Of a DNA stretch of 64,000 bases, positions 53,406 to 62,393 are shown piece after piece. The stretch is taken from positions 4,137,501 to 4,201,500 of the forward strand of contig NZ_CP086136.1 in the NCBI RefSeq assembly GCF_017565645.3. The letters run 5' to 3'. This stretch comes from Bradyrhizobium barranii subsp. barranii. GTDB lineage: Bacteria; Pseudomonadota; Alphaproteobacteria; Rhizobiales; Xanthobacteraceae. Numbering within the stretch: position 1 is the first letter of the stretch; each line of letters opens with the position of its first letter. A program made the translations under genes and the position numbers. The notes beneath the pieces were generated by a model. It did not search any database. It saw only the letters and a list, made by a program, of their open reading frames with translations, and was not told the DNA's origin.

Positions 53406-54283
53406 CCACAGCGGCCGCGCGAAGTATCGAACCGCTTGTTTCCAGCCGGAGGCAGATGCCGTCCGGTATCTGGGCCATCGGCGGCTTCGCTGCCGATTGC
53501 CTCGCCATGGAGCTGGAAACCTGGCCCAAGCCGGGGCTCGTGAGCCATGTCGACAATGGCAGTCACGTCGACATGGATGCCGGCACGTTTCGTCGCAGCG
53601 CTGCGGCCATCAGGCCTTACCTTCAAAGCCTTGCCGAAGCGGGCGCGCTCGGTTGCGGCATGGGAGTGCTGCGGGTCATCGGCCTGGAGGCCGAACGGGC
53701 GATGCTCGAGGCGACCGCGGGCGTCAATACGCATCGCGGCGCGATCTTCGGTCTTGGCCTGTTGTGCGCGGCGGCCGGTGCGAGGGCCGGCGGGCTGGTC
53801 GATTCGGCACTTCCGCTCGGCGACGTCGTGGCACGCCTCTGGGGCGCCAGCATACTCGACGGTCCGGTGTTGCTGCACAGCCATGGCAGCGCTGCTCGCC
53901 GCCGCTTTCGCGCAGGCGGAGCCCGTATCGAGGCGGCGAGCGGGTTTCCCAGCGTCTACCGGATCGGCTTGCCGGCCCTGAGGAGAACAATGCCTGCCAC
54001 GCCCGAGGATGCGGAAGCGGCCCGGGTCGAAGCGTGCTTTGCCCTGATTGCGTCAGTGGAAGACACGAATCTGCTGCATCGTGGCGGGCTCGAGGGGCTT
54101 CGCTTTGCGCGTCGCGCGGCACGTCGCTTCATCGATGCCGGCGGCGTGCGCGCTCCCGGCTGGCGCGTCAGCGCGCGATGGATCCATGAAAGCTTCGTCG
54201 CGCGTCGTCTCAGTCCCGGTGGCTCGGCTGACCTGCTTGCGATGTCGCTCTTCGTCGATGCCCACGACGCGCCGGGGCCATGA
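53402..54283 (+). CDS. mdcB: Triphosphoribosyl-dephospho-CoA synthase
   Basis: A 293-residue CitG/MdcB-family enzyme that makes 2'-(5''-triphosphoribosyl)-3'-dephospho-CoA from dephospho-CoA and ATP, the precursor of the MdcC cofactor. Family sequence: ETWPKPGLVSHVDNGSHVDMD and ATAGVNTHRGAIFGLGLLCAAAG, with the conserved His in the latter. ATG 53402 overlaps the mdcG stop, and its own stop overlaps the transporter start. Confidence 0.94.
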   Translation: MTTAAARSIEPLVSSRRQMPSGIWAIGGFAADCLAMELETWPKPGLVSHVDNGSHVDMDAGTFRRSAAAIRPYLQSLAEAGALGCGMGVLRVIGLEAERAMLEATAGVNTHRGAIFGLGLLCAAAGARAGGLVDSALPLGDVVARLWGASILDGPVLLHSHGSAARRRFRAGGARIEAASGFPSVYRIGLPALRRTMPATPEDAEAARVEACFALIASVEDTNLLHRGGLEGLRFARRAARRFIDAGGVRAPGWRVSARWIHESFVARRLSPGGSADLLAMSLFVDAHDAPGP

Positions 54284-55230
54284 TGTCCAATGCAATCCTG
54301 ATGGCGCTGGTGCCGGTGTTCTTTGTCCTGCTGCTGGGATACGCCGCCGGAAGGTTTCATGTCGTCGACAATCTCCATGTCGATGCTCTCAACGCACTCG
54401 TGATGGATTTCGCCGTGCCGGCGTCGCTGTTCGCCGCGACCGCCTCGGCGTCGCGCAGCGAGATGATCGAGCAGGTTCCGCTGTTTCTGGTGCTCGGCAT
54501 AACGATGTCGTTGCTCTATGCCGCCTGGTATCTTGCCGCGCGCAGGTTGTTCAAGGTGTCGCGGCCCGATGCGTCGATTCAGGCACTCACGGTTGGCTTT
54601 CCAAATCTTGCCGGCGTCGGTCTTCCAATCCTGACATCCGTCGCGGGACAGGCGGGCGCCGTTCCGGTCGCCGTCGCATTGGCAACCGGTTCGGTCCTCA
54701 TCAGCCCGGTGACCCTGATCATGGCGGAAATGGACGCCGCCAGGTCCCGTGGCGAGGAAATGGCGGCGCGGCAGATGCTGACGGCAGTGGGGCGCGCGAT
54801 CACCAAGCCGGTCGTGCTCGCGCCCGTGTTCGGCATCCTGTTTTCGGTGTCGGATCTGAGCCTCGACGCGCTCGCTCATGCCTGCCTCGCGCTGATCGGG
54901 AGTTCGGCCGCCGGCGTCGCGCTGTTCCTGACCGGAGCCATCCTGTCGGCACAGTCGTTCCGCCTGAACTGGAAGATCGCGGCCGCAACCGTGGCCGCGG
55001 ACGTGGTTCGGCCGCTCGCAGCCGTTGCAATCACTCACGTCTTTCCAATCGCTCCCGACACAGCGAGGACGGCCATTCTCCTCGCCGCGGTGCCTTCCGG
55101 CTTTTTCGGCATCCTGTTTGCGGTCAACTACCGGCTGGACTCCGCAGCGGTCGGCTCGATGGTCATTTCGAGCACCGGATTCAGCGTCGCGACCATGGCG
55201 GTCGCGATCGCCGTGCTCTTTCCGCACTAG
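54280..55230 (+). CDS. mdcF: AEC-family transporter, probable malonate carrier (MdcF type)
   Basis: A 316-residue auxin-efflux-carrier-family membrane protein with about ten helices in two halves. It begins ALVPVFFVLLLGYAAGRF and contains ALVMDFAVPASLFAATA and VGFPNLAGVGLPI, typical of the family. In other bacteria a carrier of this family, MdcF, sits in mdc operons and is proposed to import malonate, so that role is assigned by context. Starts overlap mdcB (ATGATG). Confidence 0.9.
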   Translation: MMSNAILMALVPVFFVLLLGYAAGRFHVVDNLHVDALNALVMDFAVPASLFAATASASRSEMIEQVPLFLVLGITMSLLYAAWYLAARRLFKVSRPDASIQALTVGFPNLAGVGLPILTSVAGQAGAVPVAVALATGSVLISPVTLIMAEMDAARSRGEEMAARQMLTAVGRAITKPVVLAPVFGILFSVSDLSLDALAHACLALIGSSAAGVALFLTGAILSAQSFRLNWKIAAATVAADVVRPLAAVAITHVFPIAPDTARTAILLAAVPSGFFGILFAVNYRLDSAAVGSMVISSTGFSVATMAVAIAVLFPH

Positions 55231-55239
55231 GCGGCGATC

Positions 55240-56178
55240 ATGACACTTGCGATCCTGTGCTCGGGACAAGGCGGACAGCATCGGGACATGTTCGCCCTGA
55301 CGGGCGATGCGCCGGAAGCGACGCACCTGTTTGCACACGCGGCAACGTTGCTGGGCGGCAGGGATCCGCGCGATTTCGTGCGCAGCGAATCTGACGAGGC
55401 TCTGCATCGCAACCGGTCCGGCCAGATTCTATGCACGTTGCAGGCACTGGCCGCCGCTGCCGGGCTCGAGGACATCATTCCACATGGCGCCATCATCGCA
55501 GGCTATAGCGTCGGTGAGGTGGCGGCATGGGGCGTGGGAGATCTGTTCGAACCGGTCCTCACGCTCGACCTCGCAGTGCGCCGCGCGGAAGCAATGGACG
55601 CCGCCACCTGCGCCGGTGACGGGCTGATCTTTGTCCGCGGTCTTTCACATGACGATATTAAGCGCCTTTGCGAGCGCCACGGTGCGGCGATCGCCATCGT
55701 CAATCCAGGCGATGCCTTCGTGATCGGCGGTGGCCGGGCGGCATTGAACGGAATTGCCGGAGAGGCGAGGGCGATGCGTGCCACAAGGATCGTCGATCTG
55801 CCGGTTCGGGTTGCCTCCCACACCGGACGGCTCGCCGAGGCGTCGGTCGTGTTTCGCGAAGTCTTGCGGTTGGCGCCGGTGGCGTTCCCGTCGGCCGCCG
55901 GTGCGCGCATCCTGAGCGGCATCGATGGCGGTTCGGTCGTCTCCGCCGAGACGGGCCACGACAAGCTCGCCGCGCAGATCTCGCAAACCGTGCAGTGGGG
56001 AAATTGCCTGCAAAGCTGTCTCGAAGCGGGTGCCACGGCATTTCTCGAATTTGGACCTGGACATGCACTGAGCCGGATGGTTGCGAGCATCGAGCCCGGC
56101 CTTCCGGTGCGGTCGCTGGACGATTTCAGGAGTCTTCAGGGCGTGCGCAACTGGCTTGCGCGGCATCTCAGCGACTGA
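55240..56178 (+). CDS. mdcH: Malonyl-CoA:acyl carrier protein transacylase (malonate decarboxylase epsilon subunit)
   Basis: A 312-residue FabD-like transacylase that charges MdcC with its first acyl group to start the decarboxylation cycle. AILCSGQGGQHRDMFAL opens the fold, the nucleophile is Ser90 in GYSVGEVAAWG, and the catalytic His is likely in VASHTGRLAEA. The Gln loop GQGGQ is present. It is the last gene of the operon, 9 bases after the transporter. A hairpin follows at 56252. Confidence 0.93.
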   Translation: MTLAILCSGQGGQHRDMFALTGDAPEATHLFAHAATLLGGRDPRDFVRSESDEALHRNRSGQILCTLQALAAAAGLEDIIPHGAIIAGYSVGEVAAWGVGDLFEPVLTLDLAVRRAEAMDAATCAGDGLIFVRGLSHDDIKRLCERHGAAIAIVNPGDAFVIGGGRAALNGIAGEARAMRATRIVDLPVRVASHTGRLAEASVVFREVLRLAPVAFPSAAGARILSGIDGGSVVSAETGHDKLAAQISQTVQWGNCLQSCLEAGATAFLEFGPGHALSRMVASIEPGLPVRSLDDFRSLQGVRNWLARHLSD

Positions 56179-56251
56179 AATGGCGACAGCATCGTTCCGG
56201 AATCGGACGGACGGCGCGCTCCGGATCGACGTGCGGCGAGGCAAAAAAAAG

Positions 56252-56278
56252 GGGCCGTCCTTGTGGGAAGGACGGCCC
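56252..56278. terminator. Strong terminator between mdcH and the convergent AraC gene
   Basis: A perfect 11-bp stem, GGGCCGTCCTT (56252-56262) and AAGGACGGCCC (56268-56278), with a GTGGG loop. Eight A's at 56243-56250 form a U-tract for the leftward transcript from the AraC gene; the hairpin also lies 73 bases after mdcH. Best read as bidirectional, strongest leftward. Confidence 0.88.
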
Positions 56279-56373
56279 AATGCTCGCATGCCTGGGAGGA
56301 GAAGGCTCGAGCCGTGACTTGGGGTCTCAGTCACTAACACTGCCAGCATCGCCGATCCGGCGTGCAAAGTATT

Positions 56374-57420
56374 TCACGTCCCCACGCTGTTTCTCATTTC
56401 GCATGATTCACGAAGGTCCGCCGGCAGGACATGAGACACCGGCTCGCGTGACGGAACCGGGTCGCATTCAGCGAGCCTGGGTGACGCCAATGCGTTCCGG
56501 CTGGTGCATCGCCAACGTGCCGGCGTGTCGCCTGTCAGACGTTTGAAGACCGTCGAGAAATGCGCCTGCGTGCAGAAACCGACGGCCAGCGCCGCCTCGA
56601 CCAGCGGCGTCTCGGTATTCGACAGGAGAGATTTTGCATGCTCGATGCGCTGTTGCAGGAGATACTCGCGCGGCCGGTATCCAGTCGCGGCGCGAAACTG
56701 CGCTGCGAAGTGCATCCGGGACAATCCCGCGACGCCGGCGAGGTCGGATAGGCTGATGGAGTGGTCGAAGCGCGCCCTGACATACTCCTCGACGCGTCGG
56801 AGCCGCCATTTCGGCAAGGCGTTGACTTTCGTACGCGGGGGCTCGCGCCGAGCGACGTGCATCACCAGCGTCTGGGCGATGCAGCACGCAAATTCGCGAT
56901 CGGCCGAATGGCCTTGTTCGGTCAGCGCCTTTGCGAGCTGCTCGGCGAACGGGTCGCGCAACAGAAGGAGATCGTTCAGGCATTCGGGCGCGAGCGGCTC
57001 CGTTCCCTGCTGTGGAGATGGAAAGCAATTAGCCGAGATGTGGAAGTGCAGGAAATCGCACGGCGCAAGAAACTGCGCGCGGAGCGGCTTCGACGGCGCG
57101 CCGACATAGAGCGTGCCTGCCGGCATGGCGCCGTCGAAAATGGTCTGACTGCCTCTGGTCAGCTTGAGACGTGTGCTCTTCAGGGCGATCGAGAAGAAGT
57201 ACCGGTCGGGAGGCGTCGTTGCATCCTCGCGCCTGACGGCCGTCTGGGCATAGGTAAAGCGCGAGATCGTGATGTCCTCGCGCGCGACGCCCGCGCGTTG
57301 CTCGGGCTGGCGCCATTTTCGTTCGTGGGGGAATGCGCGTGCCCCCTGAGAGAAATCCGGTTCGCGGGCGCCGGGTTGATGTGTCAATCGGGCGCCGGCC
57401 GCTTGCATATCGGTGAGCAT
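56374..57420 (-). CDS. AraC family transcriptional regulator
   Basis: A ~348-residue regulator with an N-terminal cupin-like effector region (RFTYAQTAVRRED to ISANCF) and a C-terminal AraC DNA-binding domain. Its two helix-turn-helix motifs are around ISLSDLAGVAGLSRMHFAAQFRAATG and PLVEAALAVGFCTQAHFSTVFKRLTGDTP. Starts at 57420 (MLTDMQAAG), 57474 (ATG) and 57510 (GTG) are all open; 57420 is used with low certainty. It converges on the mdc operon and could control it, but AraC genes at 10528 and here share more with each other than with any obvious target. Target unknown. Confidence 0.83.
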   Translation of the reverse strand: MLTDMQAAGARLTHQPGAREPDFSQGARAFPHERKWRQPEQRAGVAREDITISRFTYAQTAVRREDATTPPDRYFFSIALKSTRLKLTRGSQTIFDGAMPAGTLYVGAPSKPLRAQFLAPCDFLHFHISANCFPSPQQGTEPLAPECLNDLLLLRDPFAEQLAKALTEQGHSADREFACCIAQTLVMHVARREPPRTKVNALPKWRLRRVEEYVRARFDHSISLSDLAGVAGLSRMHFAAQFRAATGYRPREYLLQQRIEHAKSLLSNTETPLVEAALAVGFCTQAHFSTVFKRLTGDTPARWRCTSRNALASPRLAECDPVPSREPVSHVLPADLRESCEMRNSVGT

Positions 57421-57676
57421 CGTTCGTCCCGTCTTTTGGATTCCGCTGCCGCCGTGACGGCTGCTGAATGCCATTGGTTGACGCTCGAACGATATGTCTG
57501 ATGCCGCCACAAGGCCCGTTAGCGTTGCTGAAATCGTGTTAGATTTTGCGAAAGCTGCTGGTGCGTCGGAACGTCGCGAAATTCCGAATTAAGCAAGAAG
57601 AATCAAAGGCCTGCGCTGTGAGTTCCGATGTTGCGGCGCGATGCAGCTCTCTTCAGGTCGGGCGATCTGACCGGAT

Positions 57677-58975
57677 TCAGGGAAGGCGTGGCGAGGCATC
57701 GATGCCGGGGGTGAGTCCGGGCGCGATCTTCTCCGCCGGCGGAATTGCGGGCACCCGCGCGTAGGGAAGCGCCGTCACCTCGGGAGGCTGCTGGGATGGG
57801 GATTGGAGGCAGTTGGGGCGCGGCGGATCTCCTGCGCCGAACACATCAAACATTGGGTCCACGAAGGTCGTGCGGAGCCGATGAGGCCAGGTCTGGCGAT
57901 CGACCGCATTGGGCTGCCGGATCGTCACCGTGGCCGTCATGCCGGAGACCAACGGCACGCCCGGCGGCACCGTGTCGATGGCGACCCGAACCGGTATGCG
58001 CTGTGCAAGCCGCACCCAGGTGTAGATCGGGTCCACGTTGGGCAGACCTTGCGTGCCCGCCGCGGCGTTTGACGGGCTGATGCCGCGGGTCACGGTTTTC
58101 ACATGTCCCAGGATCGGCTTGGAGTAACCGATGAGCTGTGCCTCGACGCGATCGCCGACGCAGACATGCGCCATCTTGGTTTCCTCGAAATAACCGTCGA
58201 TCCAGAAGCTGTTGGAATCGATGATGGAGACGTTGGTGACGCCGGTCAGCGCATAGTCGCCGACGCGTAGCAGGAGATTGGTGACATAGCCGTCGACGGG
58301 GCTGAGCACATTGGTGCGCTTCAAGTTCAATTCCGCCTGTGCAAGCTGGTGAGCGGCCGCTGCGTAGGCGGCCTTCGCCTGCGAGGCGTTGCCGGCGAAG
58401 ATCTGCTGCTCCTCTGGCGTCGTCGCGAGGTCGGACAGACGCCGGCGCCGGTCGGACTCGGCCTGCTTCACCTCCAGGTCCGCCGCCCGCTGGTCGACGA
58501 GGGCCTTGCCGATGCGGACGGCTACGTCGAAGTCGAAGGGATCGATGACGTAAAGCACGTCACCCTTGTGGACGAACTGGTTGTCGGCCACCCGCAGCTC
58601 CACGATTTTGCCTGCGATCTGCGGCGCGACATTGGCGACCTGCACGCGCACGCTGCCATTGCGCGTCCAGGGCGCGGTGACATAGTGCTGCCAGGTTGCA
58701 ACCGATATCAGGATGGCGACCAGGGCGATGGCAAGGGTGGCAAAATGCTTGCCGACGCCGGCCATGAAACGCCCGGCGGCCTTGCGCAGCGAGCGCGTCA
58801 ATAGCGTCGCCTGACGGGAAGCTTCGCCATCGTTCGCGGCGCGGTCGCTGGTCGCGTGCGCCGCGGCCTCCGTCGGGCTGGAACACGCGACGGCGTCGGC
58901 TGCGTCCGCCCATGCTTCGGCTGAAGATTCGGGGTGGGGCGGAAAGGCCGCATCTCGAGGCAGAGCCGCGTCCAT
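57677..58975 (-). CDS. HlyD-family periplasmic adaptor of the FUSC exporter
   Basis: A 432-residue EmrA/AaeA-type adaptor. The first ~85 residues are an unusually long Ala-rich cytoplasmic region, then one transmembrane helix (FATLAIALVAILISVATW). Lipoyl-type halves (NGSVRVQVANVAPQIAGKIVEL and TNVLSPVDGYVTNLLLRVGDY) flank a coiled coil. The C-terminal tail is Pro-rich (SQQPPEVTALPYARVPAIPP). GGGAGA just upstream fixes ATG 58975 over the longer frame. It follows the DUF1656 gene after 10 bases and completes the three-gene exporter. Confidence 0.9.
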   Translation of the reverse strand: MDAALPRDAAFPPHPESSAEAWADAADAVACSSPTEAAAHATSDRAANDGEASRQATLLTRSLRKAAGRFMAGVGKHFATLAIALVAILISVATWQHYVTAPWTRNGSVRVQVANVAPQIAGKIVELRVADNQFVHKGDVLYVIDPFDFDVAVRIGKALVDQRAADLEVKQAESDRRRRLSDLATTPEEQQIFAGNASQAKAAYAAAAHQLAQAELNLKRTNVLSPVDGYVTNLLLRVGDYALTGVTNVSIIDSNSFWIDGYFEETKMAHVCVGDRVEAQLIGYSKPILGHVKTVTRGISPSNAAAGTQGLPNVDPIYTWVRLAQRIPVRVAIDTVPPGVPLVSGMTATVTIRQPNAVDRQTWPHRLRTTFVDPMFDVFGAGDPPRPNCLQSPSQQPPEVTALPYARVPAIPPAEKIAPGLTPGIDASPRLP

Positions 58976-58985
58976 GACTTTCTCC

Positions 58986-59189
58986 CTAGCAAAAGAGCGC
59001 GAGCAGGCCGAAGATCGACACGTAGAGGCAGAGCTCGGCCAGCGACGGGTTGCTGAAGATTCTTGTAAATCCCACGAAGCGCAGCACCGGGCGGAGCAGC
59101 AGGAATGCGAGCAGCGCCGTGGCCGCATAGGACACGATCGGGGCGATCAGCACGCCGCCCACGACGAGTTCACGATAAGTATTCGTCAC
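58986..59189 (-). CDS. DUF1656 small membrane protein
   Basis: A 67-residue protein with two transmembrane helices (SYAATALLAFLLLRPVLRF, and LAELCLYVSIFGLLALF). It matches the small DUF1656 (AaeX-like) proteins always found between FUSC and HlyD genes. GTG 59189 overlaps the FUSC stop (GTGA) and has AGGGG 7-8 bases upstream. The frame stays open further upstream, inside FUSC, but only this start gives the family length. Confidence 0.88.
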   Translation of the reverse strand: MTNTYRELVVGGVLIAPIVSYAATALLAFLLLRPVLRFVGFTRIFSNPSLAELCLYVSIFGLLALFC

Positions 59190-61087
59190 GGATGCGTCCC
59201 CTGGCCGGAACCGGCGAAACTCCGCCATGGTTCGAGGACGATGCTGGCCGGAACGAGCGCGGCGAGCACCGGCTCGACGGACAGGTTGCTTTGGGCAGCC
59301 GTCTGGCGCAGCGCCTCGGCGGCAGTCAGGATTGCGCCTCCATCGCGTAGGGTGAGCGCGGCTCGCGCGGCGCGCACCGCGTTGCCGAGTGAGGTCTCGG
59401 CCAGGCGGTCCAGTTCGGCATGGCACCGTCGCAGCACCACGGCCTCGTCGAAGCAGCGCAGCGCTTCCGCGACGACCCGAGGGGGAGGTGCCGTGGCGCC
59501 GTTCGTCGTCAGGATCTGCTCGATCCGGGCGGCATCGCGAAACGCGGCTTCCTCCGGCGCGAGATGCCGGGCTCGCCCGGAATCGAGGCGGCTCAGCTCG
59601 CGATGGGCCTCGTCCAGCAGCAGCCGGATCCTTCGTTCGCCGGACAAGGACGGCAGCAGGAGCTGCGCCGCGAAGACCAGAACCGAGGAAAGCTGGGCAA
59701 ACAGACACGTCACAAGGAATACGTCGGGGTCGTAGCTCTGCGGATTGCTCGGTGCGAGAATGACAAGCGTGAACACGAGGGAGAGCCGGCCGAGCGGCGG
59801 CAGGACGCCGCTCGGCCGCGTGATCAGCAGCGCTGCGCCGATCACGAGAGGCGCAAGGCCGATCGCCAGCAGTTGGAACTCGGATACGCCGTTGAAGACG
59901 AGGTATTTCAGGACGCCGGCGAGCAGGCATGCGATCGGCATGGCAAAAACCGCCAGTGTCGTGAAGGCGCGCGGATCCGGAGCCGTCGCGCTGAGGCCGA
60001 TGATCACTGCGGCAAGCGAGAGGCAGAGCGCGGTGGTCGGCCATCCCGCCATCACGAAGATGATTGCAATGAGGATGAAGTGGATCGCGGCCCTGACGCC
60101 GGCTGCCGCTGCAATGCGAGGCGAGCGGTAAAGCGGCGCGCGCCATTGCCGGAGTGGATGGTTTCCGGCCCGCAGCGCCTCGAGGCTGTCGCGCACGTCT
60201 GCATTCCTGCGGATGATCTGATCGCGCAGATGGGTCCGGCAGATCGCGATCAGGCCGGAGGCGTCGGGGTTTCGGTCGTCCCGGGACGTCGCGGATGCGG
60301 CCGGCAGCGCGGCAAGCGTACGGGCGTGCGCGAGCTCGCTCACGAGGCCCACCATCGCGGAGCGTGCGGCTGCGGTTCTGGCCGGGCCGCTGATCGACTC
60401 CGTGACGAGGCTCGCGATCTCCGGATGCAGGGCCGCGACATCGCGCAACATGTCCGCAGCAGCGGTCGCGGATGAAGCTTCACCGCGGACGGCGCGTTGC
60501 GCGAACTCCGTGACCCGGCGATGCAGTGTTTCGAGACGGCTCGCCAGAACCGGATGATAGTCAGGCGCGGCGAGCACCTCGTTGACCAGAGCGACTGCGA
60601 GGACGCCGATGGCGATGGCGGCGCCCCGGGCGACGCCGGTCGGAAACACCTGCAACGGGCTGTCGATCTGCTGAATGGCAATCAGGGCAACGGTGATGCA
60701 GCTGAGAGCCGCCGCATAAGCGCGATTGCCGTCCAGCATCCCGGCGACGTAGACGCAAAGTCCGACCCAGATCCCCAACACTGCGGGCAGAAGCGCGCCG
60801 GTTTGGGAAAAGGTGCCGGCGATGGCGATCGATGCGATCACGCCGATGGCGGTTGCGAGCAGCCGATAGCCCGCCTTTTCCATGCCCTGCGCGCGCGTGG
60901 GCAGCGCCAGGATTGCCACGGTGACGGCTGCCGACGAGGGGGATTCGAGTTCGAGCCAGAAGCTCACATAGAGTGCGAGGAGCATTGCCAGCAGGACGCG
61001 CAGCGCGAATGCCCAGGAACTCACCGGAAAGCCGGCGAAGACCCGCGGGCGGATGTCGTCGGCAGCGCTGGTGGCGTCCCCTGGCAA
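59186..61087 (-). CDS. FUSC-family (aromatic acid exporter AaeB-like) inner-membrane protein
   Basis: A 633-residue FUSC protein. Two blocks of about five or six transmembrane helices (from WAFALRVLLAMLLALYVSFW, and from AAIHFILIAIIFVMAGWPTT) flank a cytoplasmic helical domain, with another helical domain at the C-terminus. FELESPSSAAVT-type sequence (LELESPSSAAVTVAIL) is the family signature. Together with the next two genes it would export aromatic carboxylates or drugs. It lies 154 bases downstream of two response regulators on the same strand. Confidence 0.92.
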   Translation of the reverse strand: MPGDATSAADDIRPRVFAGFPVSSWAFALRVLLAMLLALYVSFWLELESPSSAAVTVAILALPTRAQGMEKAGYRLLATAIGVIASIAIAGTFSQTGALLPAVLGIWVGLCVYVAGMLDGNRAYAAALSCITVALIAIQQIDSPLQVFPTGVARGAAIAIGVLAVALVNEVLAAPDYHPVLASRLETLHRRVTEFAQRAVRGEASSATAAADMLRDVAALHPEIASLVTESISGPARTAAARSAMVGLVSELAHARTLAALPAASATSRDDRNPDASGLIAICRTHLRDQIIRRNADVRDSLEALRAGNHPLRQWRAPLYRSPRIAAAAGVRAAIHFILIAIIFVMAGWPTTALCLSLAAVIIGLSATAPDPRAFTTLAVFAMPIACLLAGVLKYLVFNGVSEFQLLAIGLAPLVIGAALLITRPSGVLPPLGRLSLVFTLVILAPSNPQSYDPDVFLVTCLFAQLSSVLVFAAQLLLPSLSGERRIRLLLDEAHRELSRLDSGRARHLAPEEAAFRDAARIEQILTTNGATAPPPRVVAEALRCFDEAVVLRRCHAELDRLAETSLGNAVRAARAALTLRDGGAILTAAEALRQTAAQSNLSVEPVLAALVPASIVLEPWRSFAGSGQGTHP

Positions 61088-61240
61088 TTATGCTCCCTCC
61101 ATGCGCGGCAAAGCGTGCGGCCTGCCGGCGTCGCGAAATCAAAGGGGAGCATGAGCTGTGCCGGCGGTATTTTCGGTCCATCAACCTGCTTTCGGGAACG
61201 CACGCCGGGAAGGCGCAGTTTGCCCGAGCCGGGGGCCCGA

Positions 61241-61627
61241 CTATTGCGGCGCGTGGCCCGCCAGGGCCTCTTCGAGGCGGCGGATGATCTCGTCGCCGCT
61301 GGACGGCTTGCCGAGATAGCAATGCGCGCCAGCCGCCATGACGCGCTGGCGCACGGGTTCGCTGGGGAAAGCGGTCATGAAAATGATCGGGAAATGGCGG
61401 CCGGAGGCAACCAGGCGCGCCTGCAATTCATCGCCGGTAATGACCGGCATCTGAACGTCGGCGATCATGCAGGCCGGATCTTCTCCCGCCGGTTCCCGCA
61501 GGAAGGCGACGCCGGACTCGTAGGCGTGGGCTTCATAGCCGAGCGAACGCACGAGGCTCGCCAGCGACGCGCGCACGCCTTCGTCGTCGTCCACGATCGC
61601 AATCACCGGGGTTTTGGCCATTGGCAC
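61241..61627 (-). CDS. Single-domain response regulator (receiver only)
   Basis: A 128-residue CheY-like receiver with the acidic pocket VDDDE (13-15), phosphoacceptor Asp57 (MIADVQMP), Thr in IIFMTAF and Lys in YLGKPS. There is no output domain, so it would act through protein contact or as a phosphate sink. It resembles receivers of FixJ-type proteins. It lies 94 bases after the FixJ-like gene. A downstream start at 61621 is possible. Confidence 0.9.
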   Translation of the reverse strand: MPMAKTPVIAIVDDDEGVRASLASLVRSLGYEAHAYESGVAFLREPAGEDPACMIADVQMPVITGDELQARLVASGRHFPIIFMTAFPSEPVRQRVMAAGAHCYLGKPSSGDEIIRRLEEALAGHAPQ

Positions 61628-61721
61628 ACATCCTGACCGCTGTGTTCCGCAGGGAGGATATCTCCCATTGGGCGGCCGATGGGGCCTTATGCACCGTGCG
61701 GCAGTCCCGCCGGAATTATAC

Positions 61722-62393
61722 TCAGGTTTGGTCCGTAGTCTTTCGGTTCTGGGAAATCCCGAGCGCTTCGGCCTTGCGAACGAGGTCGGCCAGCGAGCGG
61801 ACCTCCATCTTGCGCATGACGTTGCCGCGGTGGATCTTGACGGTGATCTCGCTGAGGCCGATCAGGCCTGCCACCTGCTTGTTCATCAAGCCGGCGGTCA
61901 CATGGCCCATCACCTCGCGCTCGCGCGCCGTCAGGCTCTCATATTGGATGCGGATATCCTCCTTCGTCGCGGCTTCCGCGCGGCGCTGCGCATCGCGCTC
62001 GAGCGCTGCCGTCACGGCGTCGAGCATGTCCTGATCGCGAAACGGCTTGGACAGGAAATCCACGGCGCCAGCCTTCATGGCGCGCACCGACATTGGAATG
62101 TCCCCATGACCGGTCATGAAGATGATCGGATATCTGATGCCCTGGCGGGTCAGTTGCCCCTGGAGATCGAGGCCGCTCACGCCCGGGAGCCGGACGTCCA
62201 GCACGATGCAGGCCGGTTTGTCGGGCATGACGCCGCCAAGCAGCTCGGCCGGTGAGCCGAACAGGCGTGTCTCGAGGCCGACGGATCGGAACAGGCTGTC
62301 GAGCGAGGCACGAATGCTCGCGTCGTCATCAACGATGATGACGACTGCACTGGAGGATTGGGCCGGCGGTTGCACTTGGTTTGGTCGTGTCAT
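61722..62393 (-). CDS. FixJ/NodW-type response regulator
   Basis: A 223-residue receiver plus LuxR-type output. Receiver: VDDDAS (22-25), phosphoacceptor Asp66 (IVLDVRLPG), IIFMTGHGDIPM and the Lys in FLSKPF. Output: LTAREREVMGHVTAGLMNKQVAGLIGLSEITVKIHRGNVMRKM, a standard LuxR helix-turn-helix. The four-base overlap with the kinase stop marks a cognate pair. The likely target is a gene nearby, such as the FUSC exporter. Confidence 0.93.
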   Translation of the reverse strand: MTRPNQVQPPAQSSSAVVIIVDDDASIRASLDSLFRSVGLETRLFGSPAELLGGVMPDKPACIVLDVRLPGVSGLDLQGQLTRQGIRYPIIFMTGHGDIPMSVRAMKAGAVDFLSKPFRDQDMLDAVTAALERDAQRRAEAATKEDIRIQYESLTAREREVMGHVTAGLMNKQVAGLIGLSEITVKIHRGNVMRKMEVRSLADLVRKAEALGISQNRKTTDQT

